Positions 23,501 to 37,400 of a stretch of DNA of 64,000 bases are shown here, piece after piece. Position 1 is the first letter of the stretch; each line of letters opens with the position of its first letter. The stretch comes from Augochlora pura. Taxonomy: Eukaryota > Arthropoda > Insecta > Hymenoptera > Halictidae. Below the pieces are notes generated by a model. That model saw nothing but the letters and a program-made list of their open reading frames with translations, made no database searches and was not told the DNA's origin. The translations under genes and the position numbers were made by a program. Location: NCBI RefSeq assembly GCF_028453695.1, contig NC_135781.1, forward strand, positions 32,711,483 to 32,775,482, in the 5' to 3' direction.

Positions 23501-26500
23501 ACTTGCTTTTGCTCGATCCTCGAGTGAATTCTGTTACGTCGACGCTGATTTGAGTTTCGCAATCGTTTCAGGGAGGTCGCTCGTTCAACGCCGTGAAAAC
23601 GGAGCGTGATCTAGGATTTCAAAGGGAAACCGCACGTTTTATCGTGTATCCTTCACTGACCAAATTTATTGCCGAGCTAAGAAAATTTATTGCTAAGCTA
23701 AGTAAATTTATAGTAACTTTATAATTTATTTCAACTGTCTTAACATTTTGGCACGTGTAGATTACAGTTTAGGACATCGGTGAAAATTTTCGAAAATGCA
23801 CGCCATCGCGAAATTTTAAACAGATCGATGATTCCATCGACTGGTTTCCATTCGTCCGAAAGATATACGTTTTCAACCGGTTGCACGAGCTGCTCCCTCA
23901 GACTATTAATTTGTTGATTAACCCCTCGCCGTACCATTCCCTTTGCAATCGTAATGATGGTGAAAAAATTTCTTTGAATCAACGATAAGAGAACAGAATT
24001 CGATTACAATGTAAAAGAATTAAAATCTTTGTGATTCGTGAAGATACGGTGAGGGATTAAGAGCGAATACCGGTGGTGAAAGCTACGGTGTCGTTCGGGG
24101 TGAGTAATATCGGGCTCGGCGTGGAGATTAAACGTTTCTGTCGTTTATTTGTCAATTTTCTGTCGCTTATAACTTCGTAACCATCTCGGCGAGGAGATTC
24201 ACGTAAAACGGTAGCACAAACATGAAATTCGGGGACCTCGAAGATTTCGCTCGCACTTACACACGCAGCTATTATACGTATAATAATAGTAATAATAATA
24301 ATAATAATTAATAATAATAGTAGTAATAATAATAATTAATAATGATAATAATAATAATAATCTTTTGCTACAACTTGTCCGGGTCGAACTCGCTGCACCC
24401 GGTAGGTCCTCACGCACGGAACACAATGAAAAAATCGGTACGTGTGAAATAGTTTTTCAATGGAAAATTCGAGCGATCCATTTCGAGTACACGAATATAT
24501 TCATATATAATTATATATATACTTTTGATTACATTCGCTAAGTCTATACTGTTTTTTTTTTAAACGGGCGGTCGACAAAAGGAATTTCAATTCGAATCGT
24601 TATAATCAGTCCGTTTCTCCTATTCGAGTACATTTTTTTGTTATCGAACGGCGAGTTCGCGGGATGGTCTTTCTTTCCCTCCCCTCCCTGATCGCCGTCT
24701 CCTCCTCGCTTCCGATTTGCTGGATATGTGGTTGAGAGTTCTTCGTTCTCTGTCGTCGTCGCGATTACGCGGAAGAGACCGGAGCGAGCGACTCGTTAGA
24801 CATTTGAACGTAATTTAATTGGGTTGGCAACTAAGTAAATAAAGTTTGTACAATTAGACAAATCAAATTTTGACACTGTCTTTCTTTCGAGATATCATTT
24901 TAATATACTGAATATATATAAAATAAAAATCGTGCTTGCGATGCTTGCTTTTTTGGAAATAATACAATAAAATATGTCTAAAATGCGCTTCTTGTCTTTT
25001 CATCTTCAAACAGTGATAAAAACGAAACTAAATAACTAATCGATACAATTTTCTTACTAAATCGAAGATGAAAGTCCCGACAGTAAGAAAAACAATGTAA
25101 CTTAATTACTTTGAACACGTTGATAAAACAAAAGAATGGTGTTAAGACTATTAACAAAATCCGCGATCGCTTAATTGCCAAATCCAATAGAAAAAATCTT
25201 AGAGACTATCGGCGGCGGGATCGGCCGCTTAAATAAGTACGCGATCGATGGCCGATCGTTTAACACTAGAAACCATACGAATAGAAAGAGAAAGATAGAG
25301 AGAGAGAGAGAGTATCTGAGAGACATCGACAATTCTCATTGCGTACACGTTTATAGAAAAAGAAAGGAATGCGCTCTTTGGTGGTACTAAAAAGTGAGTA
25401 GGTATACAACGAACAAGCTCTCGCCGGTGAACATCGAGCAGGCGTCTCGCCCGGCACGCTCGATCCACCTTGCCTTTTTTACACGCGCGATTTTGTCGCC
25501 TCCCAGGTGGATCGTCGAGCGTTTTTGTACAAAACGAGAAGTGAAATCTCTGAAACGGCTCGCGGACACCTGTCCCGACACGCGTCGAGCGCTCTCTTGA
25601 AACGATGGGTACAACGTTGTTAAAGGAGTTCATGTGTATGTACAAACGATCGAGCTCGTCTCGGTGTAGCAGCGTGTCTCTACCGAGGCGATCAAGTCCT
25701 AGGTTGTAAACGCAAACACGAAATCCCTTTCTATCGTCCGCCGACGATCGCGATCATCCATTCGCGTTTGATGGATTCAAATCGCGCGCTTGTTCAATTG
25801 GTTTCTTGGCGAAGTTAATTCGATTTTGAGAAATTCGTCAGCTAATTACAAACTCGCTGGTTCTCTCCGCCGTCGTTCTCGCGGACATACGTTGCTCCAT
25901 CCATCGTTCAACTCGCGCTAGATGCGGAAAAGCATCGATCGCGACGCTCGGCCCTAAATACATCGAGAATACAGGTAAAAGACGGAACCGACGAAGTTGA
26001 CGAGTCGCGTTACAATCACCGCCGCGATCTGTCTCGTCGAGGATTCTCGGATCGTTCGACGTCAGCGTCGTCGACATCAGCGTTGTAAACATCAGCGTTG
26101 TCGACGTCTTTCCATTAAGCGTCGTCGATCCAACGACGTTAGCGGATCGCCTGCCGCGCGATTGGCGTGGAAGACGTCGAAAGAGAAAACGTCTTCGACC
26201 AGGGAGAACAAAGAACCCGTTTCGTCGGCGACGGAGAAAGTCCCCGGCGCTGTCGGCCACGCCCGACCGGGGCCACGGCGTTCGCTTATTTACAACATAG
26301 AGAAGAGATCTGCCTACCGTTTAACGCTATCATGTAAAGGCGATACACTCGGGAAACACATGCATGCATGGCCACAAGATATAACCGGAGCGGAGGGAGT
26401 TCGGACATGTAGGATGCTCGTACAATTTCTTGGACACGATATTTATACACGTCGCTGGCCCGCGGATCTTTGCGCAGAGTGAAAGTGTAGAAGTGATCGC

Positions 26501-28253
26501 GGAAGTTGCGATTCAATAACGTTGGTCGATTGAGAGACGGACTGCGAATTTTTATGCGAAAATATCAATCGCGAGAAACGAGAATTAAATAGCACTTTTA
26601 ATCATTCTTTAATCAATTTTGTGGATTAAAGAGAACACATTGACTTCTTACCTCTTTTAAATAATTCTACCGTTTAAAACTTATTTTACTATAAATGCAT
26701 AAGATCCGCAGTCACGAGATTCTCAAATTCTGCATTTACCGTTTTATATTCAATCTGTGCTCAGTTTTGTACAAACGAATTCTGTTCGACGTCGAAGGAT
26801 CGAAACAGGTGTATGTACCTTGACACTTAGACTCCGACGAAGATCCACAATTTATGTACGATCGTACCGACGAGAAACAAGTATATTTACGAGCTTCTTA
26901 CAGCTTTCGAGAGAAAGAAAGACTAGAATGTAGACACTGCGCGTGCTTAACGAGTGTAAAAGCATTGTTGAATATTGACTGCGAATAGCTAGTAATTTCT
27001 GTATAAAATTCGAACGACATTTTGGAATTGTGCAAACTTTATGACAGAATTATAAACATTAACTTTGCGTTCATGGTCCCCGACGCATGGGATCGCTGAG
27101 AAAAATGGTAAAAGACCGGACGGTACTGGATCGGGCGTACACCGAAGCTGTTACTTTATGCCGCGTATGGGAACTCGATTACAAAGTTAATATTCACGAG
27201 AATAACTCGCCGCTTGCTGTTAATATCCTAACATTTATTTACACTCGTTGTCTACCGTTGGACCAAAACGCGTTAAAAAATCGAAGGTTTAATAAAGCAA
27301 TAGCAACACTTTCGACGCTAAATTGACCACGGTCAAATGCTCCATTTAGAAATTACAATAACAATTAAGACAATTTCGTGGAGGATTATTACAGAAATTA
27401 CATATAAATTACTATAAGAAAAACTATACAAATTCGAAGTAAATTGGATCTTTTGAAACTCATCTGCAGAGCGATCAATTTTATTTTTCGGTAGAAATAG
27501 CGTTGACAAATCGCGGCGTTGTTGAATTGTCGTAACAAGATTATGGTTTCGAATGAAGTGAATATGATTGAATAGCGATAGTTTCGTCGTCGGTACGATC
27601 GGCAGGATGTCGAGGCTCGAGAGTATCCTACAACCACCCCCGTCCAAGCGATCAAGACGATCCGCCCGACTTGGGGTTCTGGTTGGGGCTGTTTGCTCGC
27701 TGCTACTTGTCCGGCTATGTATATATGCGCGTACGTATAGTCTACTTTCAATAGATAACGACGAAGCTGTAAAAACTTTTGGAAACTCTGGAAAAGGCCT
27801 TCCCCTCTCGGCCAGGATTAGGCTCGCGAGAGGAGAAGGGCTCCGGGACGGCCGCGTTGTCCTTTTCGCTTTACGTATTCTCGTCGCGGGCCGTCGCCGG
27901 CAGCTGGGACGAAGGAGAACGACCGGGTTCAACTCCGCGTGAAAAGAAAGTGCCATTGTTTCCTCGTGGAAAGTCTCCGCGTTCTTTTGTTGCCCGGCGC
28001 GCCACGAACGCGGTCCCGCGATCGTTTTCCGTCCGCTACGGAGCGAGAACACCGAGCCGCCGGTTTCCCTGGGGCAGATCGCGGCCCTCGGCTCTTCTCT
28101 TCTCCCCACCCCATCCCGGACCCGCGGAGTCCTTCGTCTTCACCAAAGGGTCGTCTTCTAAAGTCTACGGTGTCGCCTGCCGTTGGTGATGCGGCTCCCG
28201 CCCTTCTTGCTCGCTTAGATTCCGACGAGACCACGCAGTCTCGTGGCCACGCA
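23501..28253. other. Convergent intergenic DNA and probable Schip1 3' UTR
   Basis: No coding exon is supported. The part nearest 28253 directly follows the Schip1 stop codon on the - strand and is probably its 3' UTR. The long - strand open frame at 27333-28109 lies in this position; its first part is CpG-rich and the rest AT-rich, with no recognisable domain. A short motif resembling CATCAGCGTTGT is repeated at about 26058-26115. Confidence 0.5.
24280..24361. repeat. (AAT)n microsatellite
   Basis: About 80 bases of nearly uninterrupted AAT trinucleotides with a few point changes. It lies in the region that would be the distal 3' UTR of Schip1 or intergenic DNA. Confidence 0.9.
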
Positions 28254-28431
28254 TTATTTCCTCACCAACGAGACTAGGCTGCGGTGCGTCAGCTTCGGCT
28301 TCAACGACAGCTTGCTCGGCGTGGCAGCCGTCTGCTGGTGGCCCCTGTTACCCATTTGCTGATCCCTCGCGTTCTGCTTCTTCTTCAGCGCCTCCTGCTT
28401 GGTGCCTCTGTGCATGCGAACGCAGCAGATG
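28254..28431 (-). CDS. Schip1: Schip1 last coding exon (variable C-terminus)
   Basis: It encodes 58 residues after the split Leu codon, beginning ICCVRMHRGTKQEALKKK and ending THRSLVSLVRK, then TAA at 28256-28254. The acceptor is TAATAAACAG with a weak pyrimidine tract. The upstream exon ends at a consensus GTGAGT donor (29043). If that intron is retained, the protein ends two bases later as ...DLTRYL. The tail is basic (many Lys and Arg) and is not part of the conserved SCHIP1 core. The tail's lineage range is not visible from this sequence. Confidence 0.7.
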
Positions 28432-31400
28432 CTGTTTATTAACGCCGCCGGCCGGAAAATACAACTTCGTCATGGATTTGAAGCGGAATGGGTTAGTAAG
28501 GAGTTGGGGGCTTGTTCGCGGTTGCTACCCTCTTGATGATTTTGCTATAGTCGGAGCAGGGAGGATTGGAAGCATAAACGGATGCATGTGAACGAGTACA
28601 AAGTTGAGCTATGACAAAGTATATTTTTATATATGTCTATTATATTCCGACGAATTTAAAAATAGTTCCATTTATATTGTATAGTAATGTTCTTAATTAT
28701 TTAAAAAGTAAGAGGTCCGAGCGATAAAAAATGGCGGCCGGCGAAAGAAATCGGACTTGCCGACGCATCGGCGGCGGGGTCGGTGTCTCTCGAACAACAG
28801 AAAAACAACCGAGGCCGCGGCGGCAGCGAAAAACGGCGACTTTATCTTAAGAGTTCTCGTTCCACTTTGCATTCAGGAAAATGGGCCACGCGTCTTTTCA
28901 CCAACATTCCCTTTTTTTCTGGATCCCTAATTGCGTTGAAAGAGACCTACTTCGTTCTAATAGGGAGGGACGCGGGTGCGGCGGTTGGCCGGGAGAAAGA
29001 GGAGAGCGCGCGCGAATCATTTTACGTTCGAAACGGAACTCACAGATATCGGGTGAGATCCTCGATGTCGACGAGCATCGAGTCCTGCTCCATGTGCAGA
29101 TCGTCCCGTCTCAGCAGTCCCTCGACCAGCGCCTCGTTCAGCGCCGCGATTCGAGCGTGCAGATCGTTCGCTATGACCTGAAGCTGCGCGACGTTCAGCT
29201 CCGTCAAAAGTACTCGGGACAACCTGCGCCTGTCCTCGCCCAACTGAACGCCGACCTACGAATAACAATGATCGTTTGTTTCACCCTTAGCTTGGACGTG
29301 AATCGACCTGTGTTCGTTGGCCGACTGTTCAATTCTAAACGCGAACCGAAGAACATCGGCCCCGGCGAACGTTTTATCCATTGTTTCGCGAGCCTTTCGG
29401 TGGCAGAGCCTCTCTTGCCCGAAGCATTTTCACAGCGCCGCCACTCCGCTGCCAGAAAAATATTTCATCGGCACTGCGATCGTAATTCGTGGAGGGATTA
29501 TTCGGCGGTAATTTAGAAACGAAAAGTATGTCAGGTTATGTCAGGTTATGTTGCCCGAAGCATTTTCACGGCGCGCCACTCGACTGCCAGAAAAATATTC
29601 CATCGGCACTGCTATCGTAATTCTCGGAGGGATTATTCGGCGGTAATTTAGAAACGGAAAGTATGTCGAACGAATGTTTGAAAAGAGAAATGTTAATAAG
29701 CTTCTTTCAGCAGGTGAAGGACGAAAATGTATAGAGTTCGAAAGTATGACAATTTAAAATTGAATTTAGGTGAAGCAAGCCGAGGGAAATATGAAATCCG
29801 TATATAATTGTTCGAAGATTACGAACAGAATTTGAGAAGCAAAATACAGTGGATATAAAATATGTCGAAGCATCTTCAATCTATACTTTATGAAAAAGGT
29901 AATCGCATGTCATTCTATTTTATTTATCCATTCAACTGAAATATTATTTATTTCGAATCCTTTTACACAGGAATAAAATCTAACTCGTCTGATCATGGCA
30001 GGCCACTACTCCTGAACTCTGATCAATCAAATATCAGGTAAGTACAGCAAAAATTCTATTAAATTATACAGACAGCGAATAAAATGATAATAATTTCGCT
30101 CACCTTTTCCAGGCTGGATCGCACCATCTCCGTGATGGGGCTCTGTTTCAGCCTTTGCCTCTCCACCTCCATCTGCATGTGAGCCATCTCCTTGGCCTGT
30201 GCCAGGGCCATTCTCGCCTCGGTCTGTAACCTGGCCTGCCGGGCGAAAAAGTCCGCCTCGTCGATCGGCGCCGAATTCGAGTCCATGTCGAGCCTCAACG
30301 GAGGAAGACTGAGTACCTGGGGTCTGATTGGCATCTGTTGTTTCTGCTGCTGCTTCGAGTTCAAGGAGGTCGGCGTCGATCCCGGCGAGGCGTCATTCTC
30401 CGAGCACGGGGACTCCGTGTCCGACGCTGTCTCGTTCATGAAGCAGATCTGAAGATTCATTCCTGAACACAGAATCGTCCGTTAGTACGCCTCACCTCGG
30501 CGAGGAACACTTTGTTCATTAAAGAATCATTGTCAAAGGTCGAGGGAGGTCGTGAATCTATTTTTATGAATGTGGTCGGAACTCTGATCAGTTGAATCGA
30601 ATTTATACTTGCGAAATCTTGTGCAATTCCACGCGTCGTTGCAATTAGAATATGCAATATAATTGTATAATGTAATTAGGCTATATTAGGCTATCTATAG
30701 AAATACAGATTTTGTTTATCAAGATTTTAAGAAAGTTAGTTTGCTAGTAAGAAAATTATTTATAGCGAAAGCACTGTAAAAACGGATCTGTAAATTAATC
30801 TACTTCATTCTGCAAACATTCCACGAAATTCGTAGCAGTGAAAATATAAAAGTTAAAATTAAATTCTTCATAGAATGTTTAGCATATTTAGAGCGTCGGT
30901 TTCGTAAGTTAAAGTTAGAGGATTGTAAATCAGAATTCATTGAAAACTAACACAAAGTTAAATGGTTCACGATTGAATGGAGAAATTGTAATTGATGTAA
31001 CATATGCTCGACACTGGGCAACGTCCCTTACATTTAACCAACAAATTCTCCCCCGCATCTCGTCGCAAGGCTGCACAAATTTCCCGGTTCTTTTTCCAAA
31101 ACACAGATCACTGTTTCGATTAAAAATCCTTCGTAACTGTTCCACGGCGTCATTTCCGAGGATTAATTATTCAACGCGTCCGCCGCCGACAAGATCGCAC
31201 GTGTCTCCTTTCGCAAACAGTCATTTGTCTTTCCCAACTTAATCCGTCTCTCGCTGTCAAAATCATCGATAGAAAAATCAATGCAGTAGAAAGATAAAAC
31301 GCCGAAGCAATTTCCTTTGAAACTGGCGCACTGCGATAAGGGTTTACACTCGCGAGCACCGATTATTCGAATGATGAAAAAGAATGTTAAAATTTGTTAA

Positions 31401-34400
31401 ATTTTTAGGAATCACGGTCGATGGAGTTAAGAAACAATTTGTGAATAGTGAGTTGCAACGAGGAACGATCGAGGCGAGGAAGAAAAACGTGGGAGCCCCG
31501 GCGTTAGGGGCTGAAGTGATACCGACCGCTTTGTAGCCGCGACTGGAGGCTCGGCTTTCTTCCGCGTTCAGCGCGCAAGTCTTCGGCATCTGGACCCATC
31601 GCCAGCCTCCTTCGGATCTCTTCACGGTCGTTCCGTCGCTGCGAACAGACACAGAAAACTGAAGAGCGCGACTACCCGTTACGCTCCGGGGGTGGAACGT
31701 CCCCGTGCGACAATCCCCCGGGGTCCCGTGTCCACTGTTCACCGGCTCCCAATCACATTCGCGCGCGTGCTGGCGAAACCATTAATGAGATTCACCGCGT
31801 TTCTCCTCCATCAGCGCTGCGTAATGCGCCGCGAATTACATCCCCGGTGTCATTAATGGATTCCGTTACGATTTAACCGGGTGACAAATTTGCCTCTGCT
31901 CTGTTATTTTCATTAGTGATATTCATTAGAGAATATGTTGGATACTGCTGTATTTTAAATATATTTTAAGCTTTCTTTTAAGTATATTTTATGCTTTGTT
32001 TTAAGCTATGTTTTTAGTATATTTTAAGCTAGGTTTTAAGTATATTTTAAGCTAGGTTTTAAGCCAAATTTTAAGCTATATCTTAAACACTATTTTAGTC
32101 TATATTTTTTAGTCTATATTATAATTGCAGGATATTTTATCTTGCTAACTAGAACTCTTGATTTAACAAAAATCTATCAGTAAGCTTTTCAATTGTTCTC
32201 CGAGAATTATTCCAAAAGAACTTGTTACATTATCACTATTCAAAGTCAAGTTACCGTAACGGAGTACTTGCAGATTTAATAAATAATATAGCAAAGTAAT
32301 TATTGAACCAGAGCACAGTCCTCTGTATTTAATAGTAGCAGAGGTCGTGTAATAGAGTACCACCTTCGTCGAATCGCATAGACTGTAAGATCGTCAAAGG
32401 GGAAATATAGTTTCGCTATCGGTCTCGGATCGAGGAGCGCGATTACGGTCGGCGGTTCCCCAGAAATTCTTAGGGGCGTCATACGGTTGCCCGAAGTCGC
32501 ACCTGAGAAGCTTCATCTGGATCCGCCCGTACTACTCTATCGAATCGCATGACAAGATCTTCCCTTTCAGGCTCCTTCGTTTCGTCGGATTTCTGGAACG
32601 GTTCGATCGCCGTGCCTCCTGACTTTGGCTGTTCCTTGGCTGGCTCTTTATCGTCATCCTGATGCCCCAGAAATGAAAGCCAGCTCCGGTAATCGATACG
32701 GCCCATTATATGCCATTGACAATAGCGGCTGACGACTGTTCGAATGGCCATAAAGATATTCATTCACCGCTCTGCGACACGGAGTCGTTCCCCGCGAAAA
32801 TCCGCCGACTAATTTACCTCGCCTTCTTCGCCGAGATCGAGCAAATTAGGACATTCGGAGAGAAGTGTTAACGATCCCTATTCGCGACTCGATGTTACAT
32901 ATTTTAACGTACATTTTAAGCAGAAACGTATAACCGATTTCCTAGTTACATAATTAAAAACGCGTGAGAGCTACCGCTGAAACCGAAACGTAATTGCAAT
33001 TACTTCTGTTAACAAGAACAAAAATAAGGATCCGGCGAACCCGTTTGTTCGAATTTTAATGTTCGCGCGGGCCGGCGCCGAGCACTCTCTAGTCGATGAA
33101 TTCACATTGGTTCACCTAGTTGAGCGCAAATGAGTCATTGAACCGCGAAGGTTAAGTTCAGTTTTAAAAGCACTCGAAGCATAGAGTGCCCGTCGTGGAA
33201 CGGAATTCTTTTGCAAAAAAAATCAATGCCGGCCCCCGCAACGTTTCACGATTTTCGTCGGAACAATCGGGTCAGATCCTAAACTCGAGGACATTTGTAG
33301 TCGCGCTGCGAACTTTCGTGGAAACAATTTCGCGCAGCTGCGACTCTTTTCATTCGCGTTATTGACTGTTTAGGCAGCCGTGGTTTTTAAAACGTTCGAC
33401 GCCGACAATCGGCCACTACAATGCCTGTACAGATGAAACAATTCAATTAATTAAAGCGAAGTTAAGGAGAGTTAATATTTGTTATAGAGGGTGGAATTAG
33501 AATTTTGTCGCGTTCGTAACATTTTAGTCAAATTTAGTTTGTTCAAGTAATTTACAATAAAAATGAATTTTCAAAATTTGTCAGAATTTAGTGTCAACGT
33601 GTTCAAGAGGACAAATTAACCCTTTGCACTCGAGTAGCAACTCCGAGGCACCGCTCTGAAATTATTCTACTGTTCCAAAATAATTTTTATACAAAGTTTA
33701 GATTTAAAAAATTGTTAATTATAATACTATTGGTACGAGTAACAAACATTAATTTCATATGTATAAAATACACTTTGTCGCATAAAATGGGAATACTATA
33801 AGCTAGAAGAATGATTTTAAATTATATTAAATTCATAGCTAAAATGGCTTCAAGCGCAAAGGGTTAACTTCGGACTTATAATAATTGTTGATAGTCCTCG
33901 AAACACGAACACTATGGAAACGTGTCGCAGGGAACTGCGCAGGCAAATGTTCGACCAGCGTTCGTTCGATCTTGATTTCCAAGGCGGCCGTAATCTTTCG
34001 CAACTTTCCTTTCGTTGTTGCTATTAACTCGCGCGTGAATGTCAAAATCAGTGTTTTGCCGGCTAAACAGTCGCGACCCACTTTCCCCTTTTTATGCATC
34101 GGGTGATCTCAGCGGTCAGGCGTCCATGGAACAAGTGCAGGAAATCGGTTTTCGGCAGGTTATGTCCAGTTATAGCTTCAAATTAGTTAGGTTAGAATCG
34201 TTCGCGGACAAAAATGTTGCTGTGTTCGCCTGGCGTGCTATTTATTTTATCATTCTATTCCGTATGTTTCTGCTGTTAAAAGTTCGCGGAACGTTCTCGT
34301 CGGCTCGTTCAGTACAGCAGAGAAGACAAGCAATTAGGGATAAATTGCAGTAGGCTTTGTAGTCGGGCTAAAATTCTGAGCACCTGATCGCGGAGGCTAA

Positions 34401-37400
34401 TTATAACTAACGAGGAAAGAGTGAAGCATGAAAACTACGAGAGAGTGTACGCGAGGTTTATTAGTGTAGAATTCGCCATTTTTTTAATAAGACCGATTTA
34501 TAATATCGACTCTGTAAATTCTAAAACATCTGCCTTTCGTTTATCTTTGTAATTAACCACACATGGTCTTTCTACGCCGATTCAACTTCGGATACTGTAT
34601 TATTATTTCTAAAATTGTCTGCTGACGTTTGCTTACTGTATTAATATTTCTAAAATTGTCTGCTGACTTTGGCATACTGTATTAGTATTTCTAAAATTAT
34701 CTCTCGACTTTCCACACTATTTTCTCGTAATTGAAAATCGGAAGGAATATAAAAGACCTCGTTTCGCAGGAACGAAAAATTATTTCATTTTATAGTCGAC
34801 GTAAATGAATATCCTATTGCCATTCGCCAGTCGATCGTTAAAATCGGTAATCTTACGAGGTCGAAGTCGTCGTAGGTAAAGGTGTACAGATCCCTCACGT
34901 ATCTCGAGTCCTTCTTGTAATGCCTCTTCGTCTTGCTGCTGCTGCCCATGTTTGCAAACGTCTGTTTACAACGAATCCTGACCGATGAAAATATCGCCCT
35001 ATCCCCTCCTCTCTCTCTCTCTAGTCACCGTACATCGAAACGATCGATTTCGAACACGACTACCAACACCGTTTCAGCCGCGTGTGTCCTCTTCCAAGCG
35101 AAAACTCACGAGGCACTCGCGCGAGAAGATCCGCGAATTTCACGGGACGCAACACGCCGCGTCATCCTTTCCCCGCGTTGCACCAGGAAGAAGAAAGTTC
35201 GCCGGAACGATTCGACATGTCGGCGAGGTTGTTCGCAACGGATTCCCTGTCCGCGGCGGCACGCTCCGTAATAAGTAGACCGGCGATCCACTTTCCTTTT
35301 ATTTCGTCGTGTAACAACCGCGCCGAGCCGGGTCTCGTTCCCAAGTTACGAGCCACCTGTAAACTCCGTTTCGCTCGACGAAGACAGCGGCCCTTCAACG
35401 CGCGCTTCCGCGTCAGTCGACTCGTCCATTCATCTTGTCACGAGCCTCGTTGCAATCCCATTCGACCATTCGTCTTCTAAGACTCTTTGAAACGCGCCAC
35501 GGTTTCTCGCTGCGAAACACGCCGTGCGATCCTCCGCGCTCAAAATTCTCTGGCCATCGACCAGTCTTCCAACACGGTCCAACCTAATCGCTATACTCCA
35601 TAATTGAATTTTCAACAAGACATTAATATTTATATTCTCTTTCCAATAGAATTTTAAGAAATTCTCTTAACGCTGCGTCGGTAATATAAAATATTAATCC
35701 TCTATCTTCGCAGATTAAAACTTTGATACTCGACGTACCAAGCAGCTTGGAATATCGCTAACAAAGGGAAGAATTCTTCCACAGGCGTTCAATTATCTCG
35801 CTCGGCCGATCCTAACCGAATACATTCATTTTCGTATTAACGTCTCGCTGGCGCAAGATCTGTCGCCTTCGTTGTTCCGCTTGCGTCGCGGCGATGAAAT
35901 TATTATAACAGCCGCGGTTCTTTGTTCGGCCGCTAATTATCCAATCCGCGGGCCTCGTTCATTTATCAGCTTTCCAATTAGCGGGAACCACGCGGAAGTC
36001 GTCGGTACGGTTCGCGTCCGCGGCGCGGACGACCCGGAAGCACAATTTAATTTCAATCCGACCGGCGTGTCCCTCTCGGCCGTATCGATCCGCGTTGTTT
36101 ATTAAACCTGGTCGCCGAACCATACGGAGCACAAAAGTGATGACGGGAGTTCCTCTTTGGCGCTGTAAATATTAATATCTTCTCGGGAGACGGTCGACGC
36201 ATCGGCAGACGTCGTTGAAAGAGCGTTCGACCAGTTTTCAAATGAAAACCGCAAAATTCCACGGCCGTTCGCTGCGAAATCCGATCGCCGGTCGAAAGTG
36301 CGCTACGCCGCCGATTTTCAATTATGTTCGCCCTGGCGCAGGCGCGTTTTTCTGGTTGGTCCTGCGAGATGACCGCTTTATCCTGCGAGATGACCGTTTT
36401 ATCGAGATGACCGCTTTATCCTGCGAGTTGACCGCTTTATCCGCTTTAAACCGCGGTCAGGCGCGACACGGGGTTTCTGGTCGCTGCACGGTGCACCGTA
36501 GACAACCGGGTTGCCCGGGTTTTCGCCATGGGACCCGCGCGAAACGAGAACAACACGAGACTGGCGTAAAGCGAGTCAAGTGAGCGGCGAACCGATCTTC
36601 CGGTAAGGTTTGCCAGCGCGAAGGAGGTGGTGGAGAGCCGGTGCTATTAACCGTCTACGGAGGCTGGACTCCGCCGTTAGCCCGGCTTTTCTCAGTCCAC
36701 GGTGAAAGTGGTGTGTTCGCCTCGATTTGATGCGAACGCCTCCGTGCAATCGGAACGCCGTTCTTTTCGCGTCTGCACGCCGTCCGCGATCGCTAAAATG
36801 CTGCGCGAGTCGTCCGTCTGGTTTAGGAGCGAGTCTCTCAACAGTTTACCGATCGTAAATATTTCTACTGTTACGATGTGCTTGAGGCTATCGACATTTT
36901 TATATTTTTATGGTGCTAGCATTAAATGATATTTATTTGATTTATTTTATTTGATTTATTTTATTTCATTTATCTGATCTATTTTATTTTATTTATTTCG
37001 TATCTATTTTATTTTATTTATTTCACCTAGTTTATTTTATTTATTTGATCTATTTTATTTTATTTATTTTATTCATGGCAAAAGATATAGCAAGATACCA
37101 TTTATCTGTTTTATTTATCAATTTCTTCGATATATATTTTCCACACAGTACGGGTCTCAATTGACCCAAAATCTGCCATTTATATATTAAAAATTCCAAC
37201 AGTCTTATGCACCAACTAAACTGCGACTTTTACGCGTTTATAACAAAACAGATTAGCTCAAATACAAAACAGTAAAAGCATTCAAAGAATTTAAAGAATT
37301 TAAAGAAACAGTTACCTCATTTCCAACAAATTAAAATGCTTAAAAAACGAAACAAATGCCTGCACAGCTCCCATACCGTGCAATTAGTGCGGGCAATCTC

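Noticed and set aside
25838..26260. 140-codon - strand frame with Thr-Thr-Leu repeats
   Set aside because: The repeats come from a short tandem CATCAGCGTTGT-type motif. No domain, and no splice or polyadenylation context.
27333..28109. 258-codon - strand open frame
   Set aside because: It directly follows the Schip1 stop codon on the same strand, has no recognisable domain, and its composition changes sharply halfway. It is best explained as 3' UTR with chance openness in CpG-rich DNA.
31344..31742. 132-codon - strand frame over 31527-31638
   Set aside because: Wrong frame. The conserved SCHIP1 peptide (NDREEIRRRLAMG, KPSLQSRLQSG) is read one base off, between consensus splice sites.
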